From Rhizobium sp. NXC24 (GTDB lineage: Bacteria; Pseudomonadota; Alphaproteobacteria; Rhizobiales; Rhizobiaceae): 64,000 nucleotides of DNA. Location of the stretch: the NCBI RefSeq assembly GCF_002944315.1, contig NZ_CP024314.1:1302001-1366000 (forward strand), read 5' to 3'. This document shows, in pieces, positions 25,529-34,538 of this stretch (position 1 is the stretch's first letter; each line of letters begins with the position of its first letter). The notes below the pieces were generated by a model. It had not been told where the DNA came from. It was given only the letters and a program-made list of their open reading frames with translations, and did no database searches. The position numbers were made by a program, and so were the translations under genes.

Positions 25529-26422
25529 TTATCTTTGATTTGACGGAAAATCGCGGATCCACTCGGCCGTTTTCCCAACGCCGCCAAATGGATAGAAATG
25601 CAAGCGCACTGTGCCGAGCGCGGCGGGAGCGAGCCTTCTTATCAACTCGCTCACAAACACGTCGGGACCGGCCGTATTTAGCAGCTTCCCAATTGAAAGC
25701 CCATATTTTGTCATGACCTTAGCGGACGCTCCCACGCCGCAGATCGTTGCGAAACGCAACAGGGTTTTCACACTGGCGGGACCCGGAACACCAATGCGTA
25801 TGGGAGCTGTTATGCCCAGCTTGCGAATGCGTTCGATCCACCCGATGACGGGTTCGGCATCGAAAGAAAACTGGGTCGTTATGTCATATTCCAGTCCAGC
25901 GGCTGTAAGGAGGTCATGTTTTTCCCGCAGCACGTCGAAAAGCATCGGGCTATTGATCTTGGGGTGGCCTTCGGGATATCCGGCGATGCCGATTTTCCTG
26001 ATGCCGTACTTTGACAATAATCCTGAGCGGATAAGGGCCAAAGAGTCCCCATATGGCCCCATGGGCACGTCAGGATCTCCGGCCACCACAAACAGGCTGT
26101 GGACGTCCGCCTCCCTGATAAATCGCGCCAATAGAGCATCAAGCTCCGCAGTTGAGAGGATGCGTCTGGCGGAAATGTGCGGTACCGGCTGAAACCCTAA
26201 TCGTCTCGCAGTGACCGCTGCGGCAACTCGTGCGTCGTGGCTTTCACCGGGAATAGAAGCAATTGACACACTTGTCGCGGGCGCCAACAGGTGGCTCGCG
26301 CCTTGCAGCGCGGCAGTATCCTTCCCGGTGATCTCGATGGAAAAACTGTCAAATAGCGTAGCATGCGGTAGCGCCTCGGGTTCCCCAACTGAGGCTTCCG
26401 CTATCTCTACATTTTGCATCAT
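25529..26422 (-). CDS. Methylenetetrahydrofolate reductase-like protein
   Basis: A 297-residue MetF-family flavoprotein. In this context it would oxidise 5-methyl-THF from the O-demethylase to methylene-THF, as LigM-associated MetF proteins do. It has ITGKDTAALQ, the PHISAR histidine segment, FVVAGDP and IGIAGYPEGHP, the FSFDAEPVIGW segment and a FYPFGG ending. The ATG at 26422 follows AAGGAGAGCC. It lies between the demethylase and purU genes on the same strand. Confidence 0.87.
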   Translation of the reverse strand: MMQNVEIAEASVGEPEALPHATLFDSFSIEITGKDTAALQGASHLLAPATSVSIASIPGESHDARVAAAVTARRLGFQPVPHISARRILSTAELDALLARFIREADVHSLFVVAGDPDVPMGPYGDSLALIRSGLLSKYGIRKIGIAGYPEGHPKINSPMLFDVLREKHDLLTAAGLEYDITTQFSFDAEPVIGWIERIRKLGITAPIRIGVPGPASVKTLLRFATICGVGASAKVMTKYGLSIGKLLNTAGPDVFVSELIRRLAPAALGTVRLHFYPFGGVGKTAEWIRDFPSNQR

Positions 26423-26594
26423 GCAGTGGCTCTCCTTAGCGGTTTTCGGGAAAATGCCGATCCTCACAGGCTTGATACGCCGGGATCGCGCAAGAAAATT
26501 GCTCACGACCGTCCGCCGCTGCCCGGCAAAGGTCGGCCGGGCAGCGATGCCATTCGTCACGGAGCTTGGTTCATTAGAAAAGCGACATCAGAGA

Positions 26595-27977
26595 TCACTG
26601 ATGGCGGGTCTTTATAACCTTATCAAAATACGGAGCCGGTGCGACCGTGGCGCGAATTTCCCGATGCTGGTTCTTGCCGACGGGCAGGCGCTGGGAATTC
26701 GGCTCCCCCCAAAGCACAGTAAGTTCCGTGCCGGGCTCCGCATGCTCAAGCTCGACGAGAGCTAGTGAAATGAGCCGGTTGGCATTGGCAGAAAATGCAA
26801 GCCACTGCGAAATGCCTGCATGTTTGCCGCCCCTCATGACGGCATCCGATTGAAAGGTCGCATACATAGGATTTGGCATTTTCATGAACATGCCACCGTT
26901 GTTAGGATCGGTCAGCGACGAATTCATGCACGCCATGACGTCGTCGTTGTTCCACTCGAGAGTTACCTTGGTGCGTTTCGGATGAGCAAGCCGAGCTCGC
27001 AGGGCTTCCTTTCCGATAAAATCGTGGTCAAAGTCGATTAGCGACCGATAGCCGACTTCGACCGGATCGACGTAGTAATCCTCGATGTTGTCGGAGAGGA
27101 AGCTGCCGCCAAGTGAGCCGACCGACTCCAAGAAATACTGGTTCAGCCATTCGCGATAGGGCTTCATTTCGGGGCTATGATAGATGGCCGGAAGGGGCAT
27201 CGGCATCCAGCCGGATTCCTGAGCCGTGGTCGAATAGGCCATCGCTCCGATCTTGCGCATTCCGTATTTTTGCCCGACTTCGTCAAGCGCGGCGCGAACG
27301 TCCTGCTGAATATCCCATGGTCCGTATATCTCGAATCCAGGCTCTCCGGCCATGCCGTGGCGCAGTGCGCGAACCGTGTGGCCGGCGATCTGGAATTCGC
27401 CAATGCTAAAGAACTTAATGTCCGGCAGCGTGCCGTTCGACACTTCACGTACCAAGGCTAGCGCGTTCGGCCCCTGGACTTGGATGCGGAAAACATCGCG
27501 CGTCCCCGAACGGACCGAGAAGTTGTCATCCCGTACCGCGGTGACGTTCATTTCAGTGATTTCAGCATTGTACTGGATCCAGTCGCTGGCAAATGGTGCG
27601 CCGACGATACGCAGGAATTCCTCTTCCTCCCGGAAGACAATCGCGTCGCCGATCATGTAGCCATCGTGGCCAACCAGCACCAACTGCTTGCCGCGCAACA
27701 CTGGGAAGGGATTGAGCTTATTGGTCGCCAGCGTCGAAAGAAATTTAACCCCATCTGGTCCACGAAGATGCAGTTCCGTCATATGATAGGAGAGCTCGAG
27801 CAGAGCTACGCTATCCTTCCAAGACCTTACCTCGTCACGCCAGTTTGTAAATTCCGCTGGGATAACGGGGAACGTGTAAGGCCCAATGTTGGACCCACGA
27901 AGTAATTTTACCGGTCCTCCGGCATGATTGACAATGGACTCCAAGCTCTGAAGTCCCGTGCTCGATGCAATGTTCAT
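26595..27977 (-). CDS. THF-dependent O-demethylase (LigM/GcvT-like aminomethyltransferase family)
   Basis: A 460-residue member of the GcvT/DmdA/LigM family. These enzymes move a methyl group from an aryl ether or methylated compound onto tetrahydrofolate. The N-terminal GcvT fold shows LLELSYHMTELHLRGPDGVKFLS, LVGHDGYMIGDAIVF and HGMAGEPGFEIYGPW; the C-terminal barrel ends in LTVLWGEPNSQRLPVGKNQHREIRATV, as in vanillate/syringate demethylases. The ATG at 27977 follows GGGAGGAGTTACAC. With the MetF-like and PurU genes it forms a C1-handling operon. The methyl donor is unknown. Confidence 0.87.
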   Translation of the reverse strand: MNIASSTGLQSLESIVNHAGGPVKLLRGSNIGPYTFPVIPAEFTNWRDEVRSWKDSVALLELSYHMTELHLRGPDGVKFLSTLATNKLNPFPVLRGKQLVLVGHDGYMIGDAIVFREEEEFLRIVGAPFASDWIQYNAEITEMNVTAVRDDNFSVRSGTRDVFRIQVQGPNALALVREVSNGTLPDIKFFSIGEFQIAGHTVRALRHGMAGEPGFEIYGPWDIQQDVRAALDEVGQKYGMRKIGAMAYSTTAQESGWMPMPLPAIYHSPEMKPYREWLNQYFLESVGSLGGSFLSDNIEDYYVDPVEVGYRSLIDFDHDFIGKEALRARLAHPKRTKVTLEWNNDDVMACMNSSLTDPNNGGMFMKMPNPMYATFQSDAVMRGGKHAGISQWLAFSANANRLISLALVELEHAEPGTELTVLWGEPNSQRLPVGKNQHREIRATVAPAPYFDKVIKTRHQ

Positions 27978-28049
27978 GTGTAACTCCTCCCTTGTTGAAA
28001 AATAATCGCTGGCATTCCAAGTGAGCGCCTGGCTTATACAGCCATTCAT

Positions 28050-28423
28050 TCCGTGCTGGATTTGGTCTGCCGTGCTGCAGCGATAGCCGGCCTCCTCAAG
28101 CCGTCTTTGCAGCTCCGCGTTCTTTGACCGGGTAGTCCTTTACGCGCTCGACCTCTCCGCCTCCAAGAGTATTGAGCATCGAATTGTACATTTTGTCAAT
28201 TTGATATTTTGATCAATTTGTAAGTGCTCTGAACGAAATGGTGGCGCCACTACAGATGACGTGGTTCCCGACGTGGACCGGATCGAGAATGAGAGAGGAA
28301 AAGGCCCGACAATGCGAAGGGCTAGTAACGCCAACGCCGGAAGAGCCAGCGCTTATGGACCATGGGTCATTGGCAGCGGCGGCGGAAGTCGTTGACATTA
28401 GCCAGTCCACTCTATCGCGGATA
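28050..28423 (+). pseudogene. Intergenic stretch with short LysR helix-turn-helix remnant
   Basis: No intact gene. At about 28352-28420 the plus strand reads MDHGSLAAAAEVVDISQSTLSR, which looks like the recognition helices of a LysR-type regulator. It is cut off immediately by the inverted-repeat element beginning at 28424. No continuation of the gene was found beyond the element. Confidence 0.4.
28190..28220. promoter_or_regulatory. Direct-repeat operator candidate upstream of the C1 operon
   Basis: ATTTTGTCAATTTG (28190-28203) is repeated 16 bp on as ATTTTGATCAATTTG (28206-28220), the second copy containing the palindrome TTGATCAA. The site lies about 215 bp upstream of the demethylase start in an AT-rich patch. 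Confidence 0.45.
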
Positions 28424-28537
28424 TTGATTTGCACTGAGGGGTTGGATGCCTCCTCCACTGTTGGTGACGCAACGCATCACCATCTTGGCAAACTAAGATG
28501 CCGGCGGGAGGGGCATCCAACCCATCAGTGCAAATCA
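28424..28537. repeat. 114-bp inverted-repeat (MITE-like) element
   Basis: The left end TTGATTTGCACTGAGGGG at 28424 is mirrored at the right end (28505-28537) over 33 bp with four mismatches. The arms share the core GGGTTGGATGCC. Inside are two smaller hairpins: TGGTGA/TCACCA and CATCTT/AAGATG. No coding capacity and no clear target duplication was seen. It sits at the broken end of a LysR fragment. Its family is not recognised. Confidence 0.65.
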
Positions 28538-28549
28538 ACAGGCAAGGCG

Positions 28550-28834
28550 CTCAAAAGCGCCTTCACCGCCGGGGATTTCATTGCGAAATCTCGGCTCTTG
28601 CCGAAACCATCGATGAGTTCAAATAGGCGTATGCCGTGTAGCGCCCAAGTTGAAGCGCTTCTTGATCCGATCGACGGGTGTCCCATCCAGGAGCGGAACG
28701 TCGATGAGCCTGCCATAGTCCTCAAAATCCATCTTCGTGTAATAGGCAAGACCGCTAACATTGTCAGCTGAGGGTACAGACTGCCCTGTCCTCAGGTGTA
28801 GCCTTCCCTCTCCCTTGACCCGATCGATTGCCAA
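28550..28834 (-). pseudogene. Possible decayed reading frame of unknown function
   Basis: Two overlapping minus-strand frames look protein-like in composition: one has GLAYYTKMDFEDYGRLIDV and DRIKKRFNLGATR, the other ELIDGFGKSRDFAMKSPAV. They could be one gene split by a frameshift near 28625. I do not recognise a family, and the call is weak. Confidence 0.25.
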
Positions 28835-28906
28835 TTCGCTTCAACATAGAGTTCGCCACGTGGCTCGTAGCCGACACGTCTCGTTCACGCAAAATAGGAG
28901 CGCATC

Positions 28907-29875
28907 ATGTCGCAGGCAGAAACAAAACCCCGCACGATTGGTCAGCAGGAAACAAAGATGAGATTGGATAACGCATCTCAACCCGTCAAAACGGGCCCCG
29001 ATGATCTGGTTCCGTCGCGCTATGCGGTGCGGATCGGCGAGATTGACGTACTGGTGGTCAGCGACGGGGTGCTACCGCTCCCGACCACGATGCTGGGACA
29101 TAATGCCGAGGCGGCCGACCGCGCGGCCTGGCTGAACGATATGTTCCTGCCGCCGGACGCTTTCGACTGGTCGCTGAACGTAGTCCTGGTACGCAGCGGT
29201 GGGAAGACCATCCTCATCGACGCCGGGCTCGGGTTGGATCCGAACTTGAACCTGCCGCGGGCTGGTCAGTTGATCAAGCGATTGGAGTCCGCCGGTATCG
29301 ATCTTGCATCCGTGACTGACGTGGTGCTGACCCATATGCATATGGACCACATCGGCGGCCTCCTCGTCGAGGGGGTGAAGGATCGCCTGCGTCCGGACCT
29401 GCGAATCCACGTGGCTACCGCCGAGGTCAAGTTTTGGGAGGCGCCCGACTTCAGCCATGTCGCCATGCCGCCAGGCTTTCCGGACGCGCTTCGGGCAACG
29501 GCAAAGCGCTTCGCAGAAGAGTACCGCAGCCATTTCCGGCTGTTTGATGATGAATACGAGGTGGCACCAGGGGTGATCGTCCATCGCACCGGCGGCCACA
29601 CCCCCGGCCACAGTGTAGTCCGCCTGGCATCCGGCGGAGATCGGCTGACATTTGCCGGCGACGCCGTATTCGCGGTCGGCTTCGAACATCCCGACTGGTA
29701 CAACGGCTTCGAACATGACCCCGAAGAGGCCGCCCGCGTCCGCGTCCGTCTTTTGACAGAGCTGGCGGCGACCGGCGAACAGTTGGTGGCTACACACCTG
29801 CCATTCCCGTCCGTCGGCCGGGTGGCGGTCGATGGCGATCACTTTCGTTGGGTGCCGGTCTTCTGGGACTACTGA
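28907..29875 (+). CDS. MBL-fold metallo-hydrolase
   Basis: A 322-residue metallo-beta-lactamase-fold hydrolase. The zinc motif is VLTHMHMDHIGG (H-x-H-x-D-H, about residues 140-145), followed by HTPGHS and a metal Asp in FAGDAVFAVG. It resembles AttM/lactonase-like and quorum-quenching MBL proteins in general layout, but the substrate cannot be given. No signal peptide is seen. The ATG at 28907 follows GGAGCGCATC. It stands alone, 160 bp from the convergent isomerase-like gene. Confidence 0.88.
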   Translation: MSQAETKPRTIGQQETKMRLDNASQPVKTGPDDLVPSRYAVRIGEIDVLVVSDGVLPLPTTMLGHNAEAADRAAWLNDMFLPPDAFDWSLNVVLVRSGGKTILIDAGLGLDPNLNLPRAGQLIKRLESAGIDLASVTDVVLTHMHMDHIGGLLVEGVKDRLRPDLRIHVATAEVKFWEAPDFSHVAMPPGFPDALRATAKRFAEEYRSHFRLFDDEYEVAPGVIVHRTGGHTPGHSVVRLASGGDRLTFAGDAVFAVGFEHPDWYNGFEHDPEEAARVRVRLLTELAATGEQLVATHLPFPSVGRVAVDGDHFRWVPVFWDY

Positions 29876-30035
29876 CCGCTTGCCGGGTTGAGGCCATACT
29901 AGACGGCCACATGCGTTTGAACATGCGGCGATCGCTGCCTTGTAGAGATCGCCGCTACCTTCGCCAGCTTCGGCTTCGGCGACCCAACAATAGGGTCGCC
30001 TTCGGAGAGCAAAGCGTACATTCAGCAAACTCGCG

Positions 30036-30869
30036 TCAGCCGGCAGTTCTTGCCCAGAGCGCACGCACCTCCTGCATCAAAAGAAGAGATTCCTCCCATC
30101 GGTCCGTGGTGTCCTCGCCATCCCTTCCCGTGATCGCATAGGGCTTCGGTCCTAACTCGCAGGTGAAAGTGAGGACATCGTCGCTGCCTGCGCGTTTTCG
30201 CCAGCTACTGAAGCCGTATTCCCACCAGCCGAGAAAAAGATCGACCCAGGGCCGATGATGCGGAAAGGAGATTTCGATCTGGACCTGCTCACGCGAGGCG
30301 ACCCGGCCGTGGAAGGCCCAGGAATTATCGAGTATCCGGCGGATGAGCGCATGGTTTTCGTCGGATACCGGCCAGGCGAATTCCCGGCCGACGAGAAAAT
30401 GAGAGACATCCCCCAAAAGCGGCAAATCCGGAAAGCGATCGAGCAGATCGAGCGTGAAGAATAGATCGGTCGTCATACGGTCGCGGTGTGTCTCGATGAG
30501 GACATCGATGCCGGCCTCCTCGCCCAACCGCTGCCAGCCCTCAAGCAAGGGAAGGCAATCCTCCAGGCGCCGTAACCGCACGTCGGGCTGCAGGCAGAGG
30601 TGATGCACATTGCATTCGGAGGCGATCTCAAGCACCGGCTTCAGGTCGTCGATAGTCTTCGGAAAGCATTGCCCTTCAGCCTGCAAACCATGATGCCTGA
30701 GCAGGCCGGCAACCCGGCGGACAACGTCGCGATCGGACCAATGGGCACTGATGCCGTCGAAGCCAGCCGCTGCGATCTTGTCCAAATTCTCTTCGAGGGA
30801 GAGCTCCGGATATTTCGCGCTGCGTCGCTCCATGGCCCAAAGCGACTGGAATATGAGCATGTCCTGCAT
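30036..30869 (-). CDS. Sugar phosphate isomerase/epimerase-like TIM-barrel protein
   Basis: A 277-residue protein of the xylose isomerase-like TIM-barrel superfamily (IolE/MocC/Hyi relatives). It shows KIAAAGFDGISAHW, LIETHRDRMTTDLFFTLDLLDRFP and LLGDVSHFLVGREF with likely metal ligands E, D and H. The ATG at 30869 follows GGAGGGGAGGCGCC. It is divergent from the sugar-binding protein gene at 31090 and shares its promoter region. Inositol- or rhizopine-type substrates are plausible from the context, but not shown. Confidence 0.82.
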   Translation of the reverse strand: MQDMLIFQSLWAMERRSAKYPELSLEENLDKIAAAGFDGISAHWSDRDVVRRVAGLLRHHGLQAEGQCFPKTIDDLKPVLEIASECNVHHLCLQPDVRLRRLEDCLPLLEGWQRLGEEAGIDVLIETHRDRMTTDLFFTLDLLDRFPDLPLLGDVSHFLVGREFAWPVSDENHALIRRILDNSWAFHGRVASREQVQIEISFPHHRPWVDLFLGWWEYGFSSWRKRAGSDDVLTFTCELGPKPYAITGRDGEDTTDRWEESLLLMQEVRALWARTAG

Positions 30870-31000
30870 GGCGCCTCCCCTCCATGGGCTGCACAGATCA
30901 CGAATTCCATGCCTTTGCGAGACCGTCCGGTGATGGGTTTTGATCATAGCGATATTTCATTGCAAAGCGGATGTGCTTGCGCGCGGCGAGCCTTGAGGTT

Positions 31001-31012
31001 TTTTCATCAAAA
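31001..31012. promoter_or_regulatory. TTTTCATCAAAA motif upstream of sugar-binding protein
   Basis: TTTTCATCAAAA lies 78 bp upstream of the binding-protein start and recurs exactly at 32142-32153 upstream of the hydroxylase gene. It is nearly symmetric (TTTT-N-AT-N-AAAA). A shared operator for the two genes is inferred. Confidence 0.5.
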
Positions 31013-31089
31013 TACTCTCGGACGTTAACAGGCGCTGTCGGTAACTTTTTCCAGCGACTGATTGGGTCGTTGTTTCCTGGGAGGAGAAC

Positions 31090-32019
31090 ATGCTGAAATT
31101 TCTTGGCGCAAGTGCGCTGGTGCTCGTGCTGTCGTCGCGAGCCTATGCCGCCGATCGGATCGGCGTTTCGATGGGCTATCTGACGACCAATTTTCAAACC
31201 CTGATCGCCAACGGCATGCAGGACTACGCCAAGACCAAAGGCATCGATCTGCAGGTGGAAGACGCCGCCAACGACGTCAACAAGCAGTTGGATCAGGTGC
31301 GAAACTTCGCGGCCGGCGGCGTCTCGGCCATCATCGTTGATCCTGTGGATTCCGACGGCACACCGGCAATGAGCAAGATCGCAGAAGCGGCAGGCATTCC
31401 GCTGATCTATGTCAATATACAGCCGACCGATTTGACGAGCCTTGGCAAGAAGCAGGCCTTCGTGGGATCGAACGAAACAGAATCTGGAACGCTGCAGACC
31501 AAGGAAGTCTGTCGCATGCTGGGTGGAAAGGGCGACATCGTCATCATGATCGGCGACCTCACCAGCCAAGCCGCCCGACAGAGGACTGCGGACGTGCATG
31601 ACGTCTTGAAGTCCGGTGAGTGCGGCGGCATCAAGGTCCTTCGCGAGCAGGTCGGCAACTGGAGCCGTGTCGACGGCGCCGACCTTGTTTCGAACTGGCT
31701 GACCAGCGGCCTGAAATTCGATGCCGTGATCGCCAACAATGACGAGATGGCGCTTGGCGCGATTGCCGCGATCAAGAACGCCGGCGGCTCAACGGACAAG
31801 ACCCTCGTTGCGGGCATCGACGCCACGCCCGACGCTCTTCAGGCGATGAAGGCCGGCGACCTCAAGGTCACCGTGTTCCAGGATGCCAAGGCGCAGGGTC
31901 GAGGCGCTGTCGACACCGCGGTGAAGGCTATCAAGGGTGACCAGATCGACAGGGAAGTCTGGATCCCTTTCAAGCTGGTGACGAACCAGAACATGGTCCA
32001 GTTCGAGCATCTCAACTGA
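31090..32019 (+). CDS. ABC transporter sugar-binding protein (RbsB/MocB-like), orphan
   Basis: A 309-residue periplasmic binding protein. The signal peptide MLKFLGASALVLVLSSRAYA is followed by a type 1 PBP fold: IGVSMGYLTTNFQTLIANGM, IIVDPVDSDG and DAVIANNDEMALGAIAAIKNAG. It is likely exported and binds a sugar, polyol or rhizopine-like ligand. No permease or ATPase gene is nearby, so it must use a transporter encoded elsewhere or sense its ligand. The ATG at 31090 follows GGGAGGAGAAC. Confidence 0.88.
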   Translation: MLKFLGASALVLVLSSRAYAADRIGVSMGYLTTNFQTLIANGMQDYAKTKGIDLQVEDAANDVNKQLDQVRNFAAGGVSAIIVDPVDSDGTPAMSKIAEAAGIPLIYVNIQPTDLTSLGKKQAFVGSNETESGTLQTKEVCRMLGGKGDIVIMIGDLTSQAARQRTADVHDVLKSGECGGIKVLREQVGNWSRVDGADLVSNWLTSGLKFDAVIANNDEMALGAIAAIKNAGGSTDKTLVAGIDATPDALQAMKAGDLKVTVFQDAKAQGRGAVDTAVKAIKGDQIDREVWIPFKLVTNQNMVQFEHLN

Positions 32020-32069
32020 GCTGAACCTGACGACATTCTATCAGTGGCAACGCTAGGGTGACGCACATG

Positions 32070-32092
32070 GGGAGGCCGGCGGCCTCCCTTCT
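32070..32092 (+). terminator. Terminator-like hairpin after the binding-protein gene
   Basis: A perfect 8-bp stem (GGGAGGCC / GGCCTCCC) with a 3-nt loop lies 50 bp after the stop. The tail TTCTC is short, so termination strength is uncertain. Confidence 0.5.
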
Positions 32093-32141
32093 CACCCGCC
32101 GCCACCTGATAGAGCAAAGTCCTCACGGTTGGTCTGAGTAA

Positions 32142-32153
32142 TTTTCATCAAAA
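32142..32153. promoter_or_regulatory. TTTTCATCAAAA motif upstream of the hydroxylase gene
   Basis: Second exact copy of the 12-bp motif at 31001-31012, 70 bp upstream of the hydroxylase start. The spacing to the start codon is similar in both cases. Confidence 0.5.
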
Positions 32154-32222
32154 CTCTGCTGTCGTTTCGAACCGGCGTCGGTGAGACTGATCGCATGCAT
32201 TCCGGAAATTGGGAGGAACACG

Positions 32223-33257
32223 ATGGATGACACGCTCTACGGCACGCGCGACAAACGAGGGGACTGGAAGCCCAACAAGCTTCTCAAATATCCTCCTGTC
32301 TTCATCTGGCCGGCCCAGCCGGCCGCCTTCCTGAAATGGTTCTTTGGATATCCGGGCTATCTCATGCCCTGGAACGCCGTCTATGCTGTCGTCGCAACGC
32401 TGCTGTGGTTCTATGCGACACCCTCGATGGAGACGATGAAGACCCTTGAGCCGGGCTGGATCGCCTATCTTCTCGCGCGCAATGCCACCCTCGTCTTCCT
32501 GTTCTTCGGTGCGTTTCATTTGCGGCTTTACATGCAGAAGAAGCAGGGCACGAGTTTCAAATATAACGGCAAGTGGCCGTCCAAAAACAATTCGGCATTT
32601 CTCTTCAGCAATCAGACCATCGACAATGTGATCTGGACATTCGCAAGCGCGGTCCCGCTTTGGACTGCCTTCGAAGTCCTGACCCTATGGGCTTTCGCGA
32701 ACGGCATCATTCCCTATGTCGATTTCGCCGAACATCCGGTTTACTGCACTGTGATCATGCTTTTGATCCCGGCATTCCGCGACCTGCATTTCTATCTGGT
32801 CCATCGCCTCATTCACTGGCCGCCGCTCTATCATGCCGTTCACAAGCTGCATCATAACAATGGCAACCCCGGCCCGTGGTCTGGCCTTGCGATGCACCCC
32901 GTAGAGCATCTGCTGTATTTCTCGGGCGCGCTCATCCATTGGATCGTACCCTCCAATCCGATCCATGCCCTCTTCCATCTGACCCATGCAGCCCTCGCGC
33001 CAGCCCCTGGCCATGCGGGCTTCGATAAGATCGTGATCGCAGACGATGCCGCCATCGACACCCACGCCTACGACCACTACCTGCATCACAAGTTCTTCGA
33101 GTGCAATTACGCCGACGGTGTCATCCCGCTCGACAAGTGGTTCGGCACGTTCCATGACGGCTCGAAAGAGGCCGAAGACCGCATGAACAGACGCTTTATG
33201 GAGCGGGCACGAAAATACGCCGAAAAGCAAGCGCGCAGCTCTGAAACCCCGAGCTAG
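32223..33257 (+). CDS. Sterol desaturase / fatty acid hydroxylase-family membrane di-iron enzyme
   Basis: A 344-residue integral membrane di-iron oxygenase. Histidine clusters of the family are present: HFYLVHRLIH, HAVHKLHH, MHPVEH and HYLHHKFFE. At least four hydrophobic segments occur before and among them. The ATG at 32223 follows GGGAGGAACACG. A Rieske ferredoxin of the MocE type encoded at 35971 is a likely electron donor; rhizopine catabolism is known to need a hydroxylase (MocD) with MocE and MocF. The substrate is not known. Confidence 0.88.
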   Translation: MDDTLYGTRDKRGDWKPNKLLKYPPVFIWPAQPAAFLKWFFGYPGYLMPWNAVYAVVATLLWFYATPSMETMKTLEPGWIAYLLARNATLVFLFFGAFHLRLYMQKKQGTSFKYNGKWPSKNNSAFLFSNQTIDNVIWTFASAVPLWTAFEVLTLWAFANGIIPYVDFAEHPVYCTVIMLLIPAFRDLHFYLVHRLIHWPPLYHAVHKLHHNNGNPGPWSGLAMHPVEHLLYFSGALIHWIVPSNPIHALFHLTHAALAPAPGHAGFDKIVIADDAAIDTHAYDHYLHHKFFECNYADGVIPLDKWFGTFHDGSKEAEDRMNRRFMERARKYAEKQARSSETPS

Positions 33258-33360
33258 CTTAAGGCCCAAGCCCGCGTCCGGGCTTGCTGGCGCGCCATGC
33301 TTCATAGGCGCAATTTGGTTCTCCCCCCGCCCGAGCGGCCTGTTGACGGCGGGACATGCC

Positions 33361-33390
33361 GGAGCCTGCGATCCCTCCTTCGCAGGCTCC
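33361..33390. repeat. 11-bp stem hairpin downstream of the hydroxylase gene
   Basis: A perfect inverted repeat (GGAGCCTGCGA / TCGCAGGCTCC) with an 8-nt loop. There is no T tract on either strand. A smaller AAGCCCG/CGGGCTT hairpin lies at 33268-33285 closer to the hydroxylase stop. Both may help end transcription; the 33391-33572 stretch holds nothing else. Confidence 0.5.
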
Positions 33391-33572
33391 GCCTTGGCCG
33401 TTCAGGCTGGCGGCGAAAAATGCCCGATATTTTCCATAAATAGCACCGCCACCAATCAGATTCACCCGCGTTCGGGTCGCCACACGCACCATGGGCAGGG
33501 CGTTCACCCAAAGGTCCATCGATAATAACAGGTACTTTGTCGGCCCCGTTGTCGAGTAATTAAGTTACTATA

Positions 33573-34268
33573 CTATGTGCTGGGCTGTGCGCCTGTTGGA
33601 AGGGCGCAGACAGTCTCCAGAAGCTCAACTGTCATTGCCTGCGCCTCTGCCGGAATCTCAGAGAAGCTCTCGCGGTACAGTAGCTTCTTCATGATGGCCT
33701 CCGCGAACTGCGGGTTCATCTGGCGAGCGACGTTCAGAGCCTTCTCGCATCCATCTCTAAAGGGTGACAGGGTCTTGACGACATAGTCTGTTCCGAGGGC
33801 CTTCACCACGCAGGCGAGATCGAACATGTCACGTGGCTGCATAGACGCCCCGCGATAATATATCTTCTTTGCGATAATTTCCGCGGGAGTTTCGAGCAGG
33901 ACGTCTCGCCCGCGCACCCGTGCCTCTATCGTTGGGTTATCGGTCAAACTTGGGGCGCAGATAAAGTCGAGCTCGCCGACACCTTCGAAGACGATCTTTA
34001 ATGCTCTCGATCCGTCGGATTCCTATCCGTCCGGGCTGATATCGAGTTCATATCCCTGTGTCTGCGGATTGAGATACGGCAAAAGTTGCGGATCTTGAAC
34101 GAAGATGTCGACGTCAAAGCTTTCGCGGTGATCGATCTGGAGCATCAGCGCCGTACCGCCCCCAAAGGTCCAACTGTCGATTAAGTTGAATTCGCGGTTT
34201 GCTTGGTCGATGATGCTGGTGGCCTGGTCAAAGAGATCGGCCCATTTGCTTTCAGCGTATTTAATCAA
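33573..34268 (-). pseudogene. AbiEii-type nucleotidyltransferase toxin split by an amber codon
   Basis: Read as one frame from a TTG at 34268 this is a 231-residue AbiEii/AbiGii-family protein. WTFGGGTALMLQIDHRESFDVDIFV has the GG-TAL, R-S-D-D nucleotidyltransferase motif, and the later part has TPAEIIAKKIYYRG and RDMFDLACVV. A TAG at 34023-34025 interrupts it after DISPDG; the frame resumes as ESDGSRALKIVFEG without shift. No ATG start is present next to the upstream stop. It appears inactivated, although a restart at 33947 would make the C-terminal part. Confidence 0.75.
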
Positions 34269-34538
34269 CTATGCCACCCGCGCCAGAGGCAGCGTATAAC
34301 CAGCGAGTACCGAGAACTTCCGGGCAAGATCGGAGGCTATCACTCGATCGATATGCATTTCGTCCAGAAACAAGTTTTGCAGGCCCTCATCCACTTCTGA
34401 AAAGAAGGAGAAGGCCGACGGATCGAAATAGTCGGCGCTGGCAGGATCTGAAATCTTTGATGCCAACTGCTCAGCCGAAAGCGCCGTCCCATAAGGGGCG
34501 TTGACAGTGGATAGAACCTTTACTGCAACAATCGACAT
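34269..34538 (-). CDS. Small protein upstream of the AbiEii-type gene (antitoxin position)
   Basis: An 89-residue protein beginning MSIVAVKVLSTVNAPYG. It lies directly before the AbiEii-type gene, whose first codon follows its stop at once in the same frame. This is the place of the cognate antitoxin in AbiE-like pairs, but no helix-turn-helix of the AbiEi type is obvious. The family is not recognised. A longer start at 34613 is possible. Confidence 0.5.
   Translation of the reverse strand: MSIVAVKVLSTVNAPYGTALSAEQLASKISDPASADYFDPSAFSFFSEVDEGLQNLFLDEMHIDRVIASDLARKFSVLAGYTLPLARVA

Noticed and set aside
28213..28458. Minus-strand open frame across the inverted-repeat element
   Set aside because: No domain; its end lies within the repeat, and the opposite strand carries the LysR-like segment.
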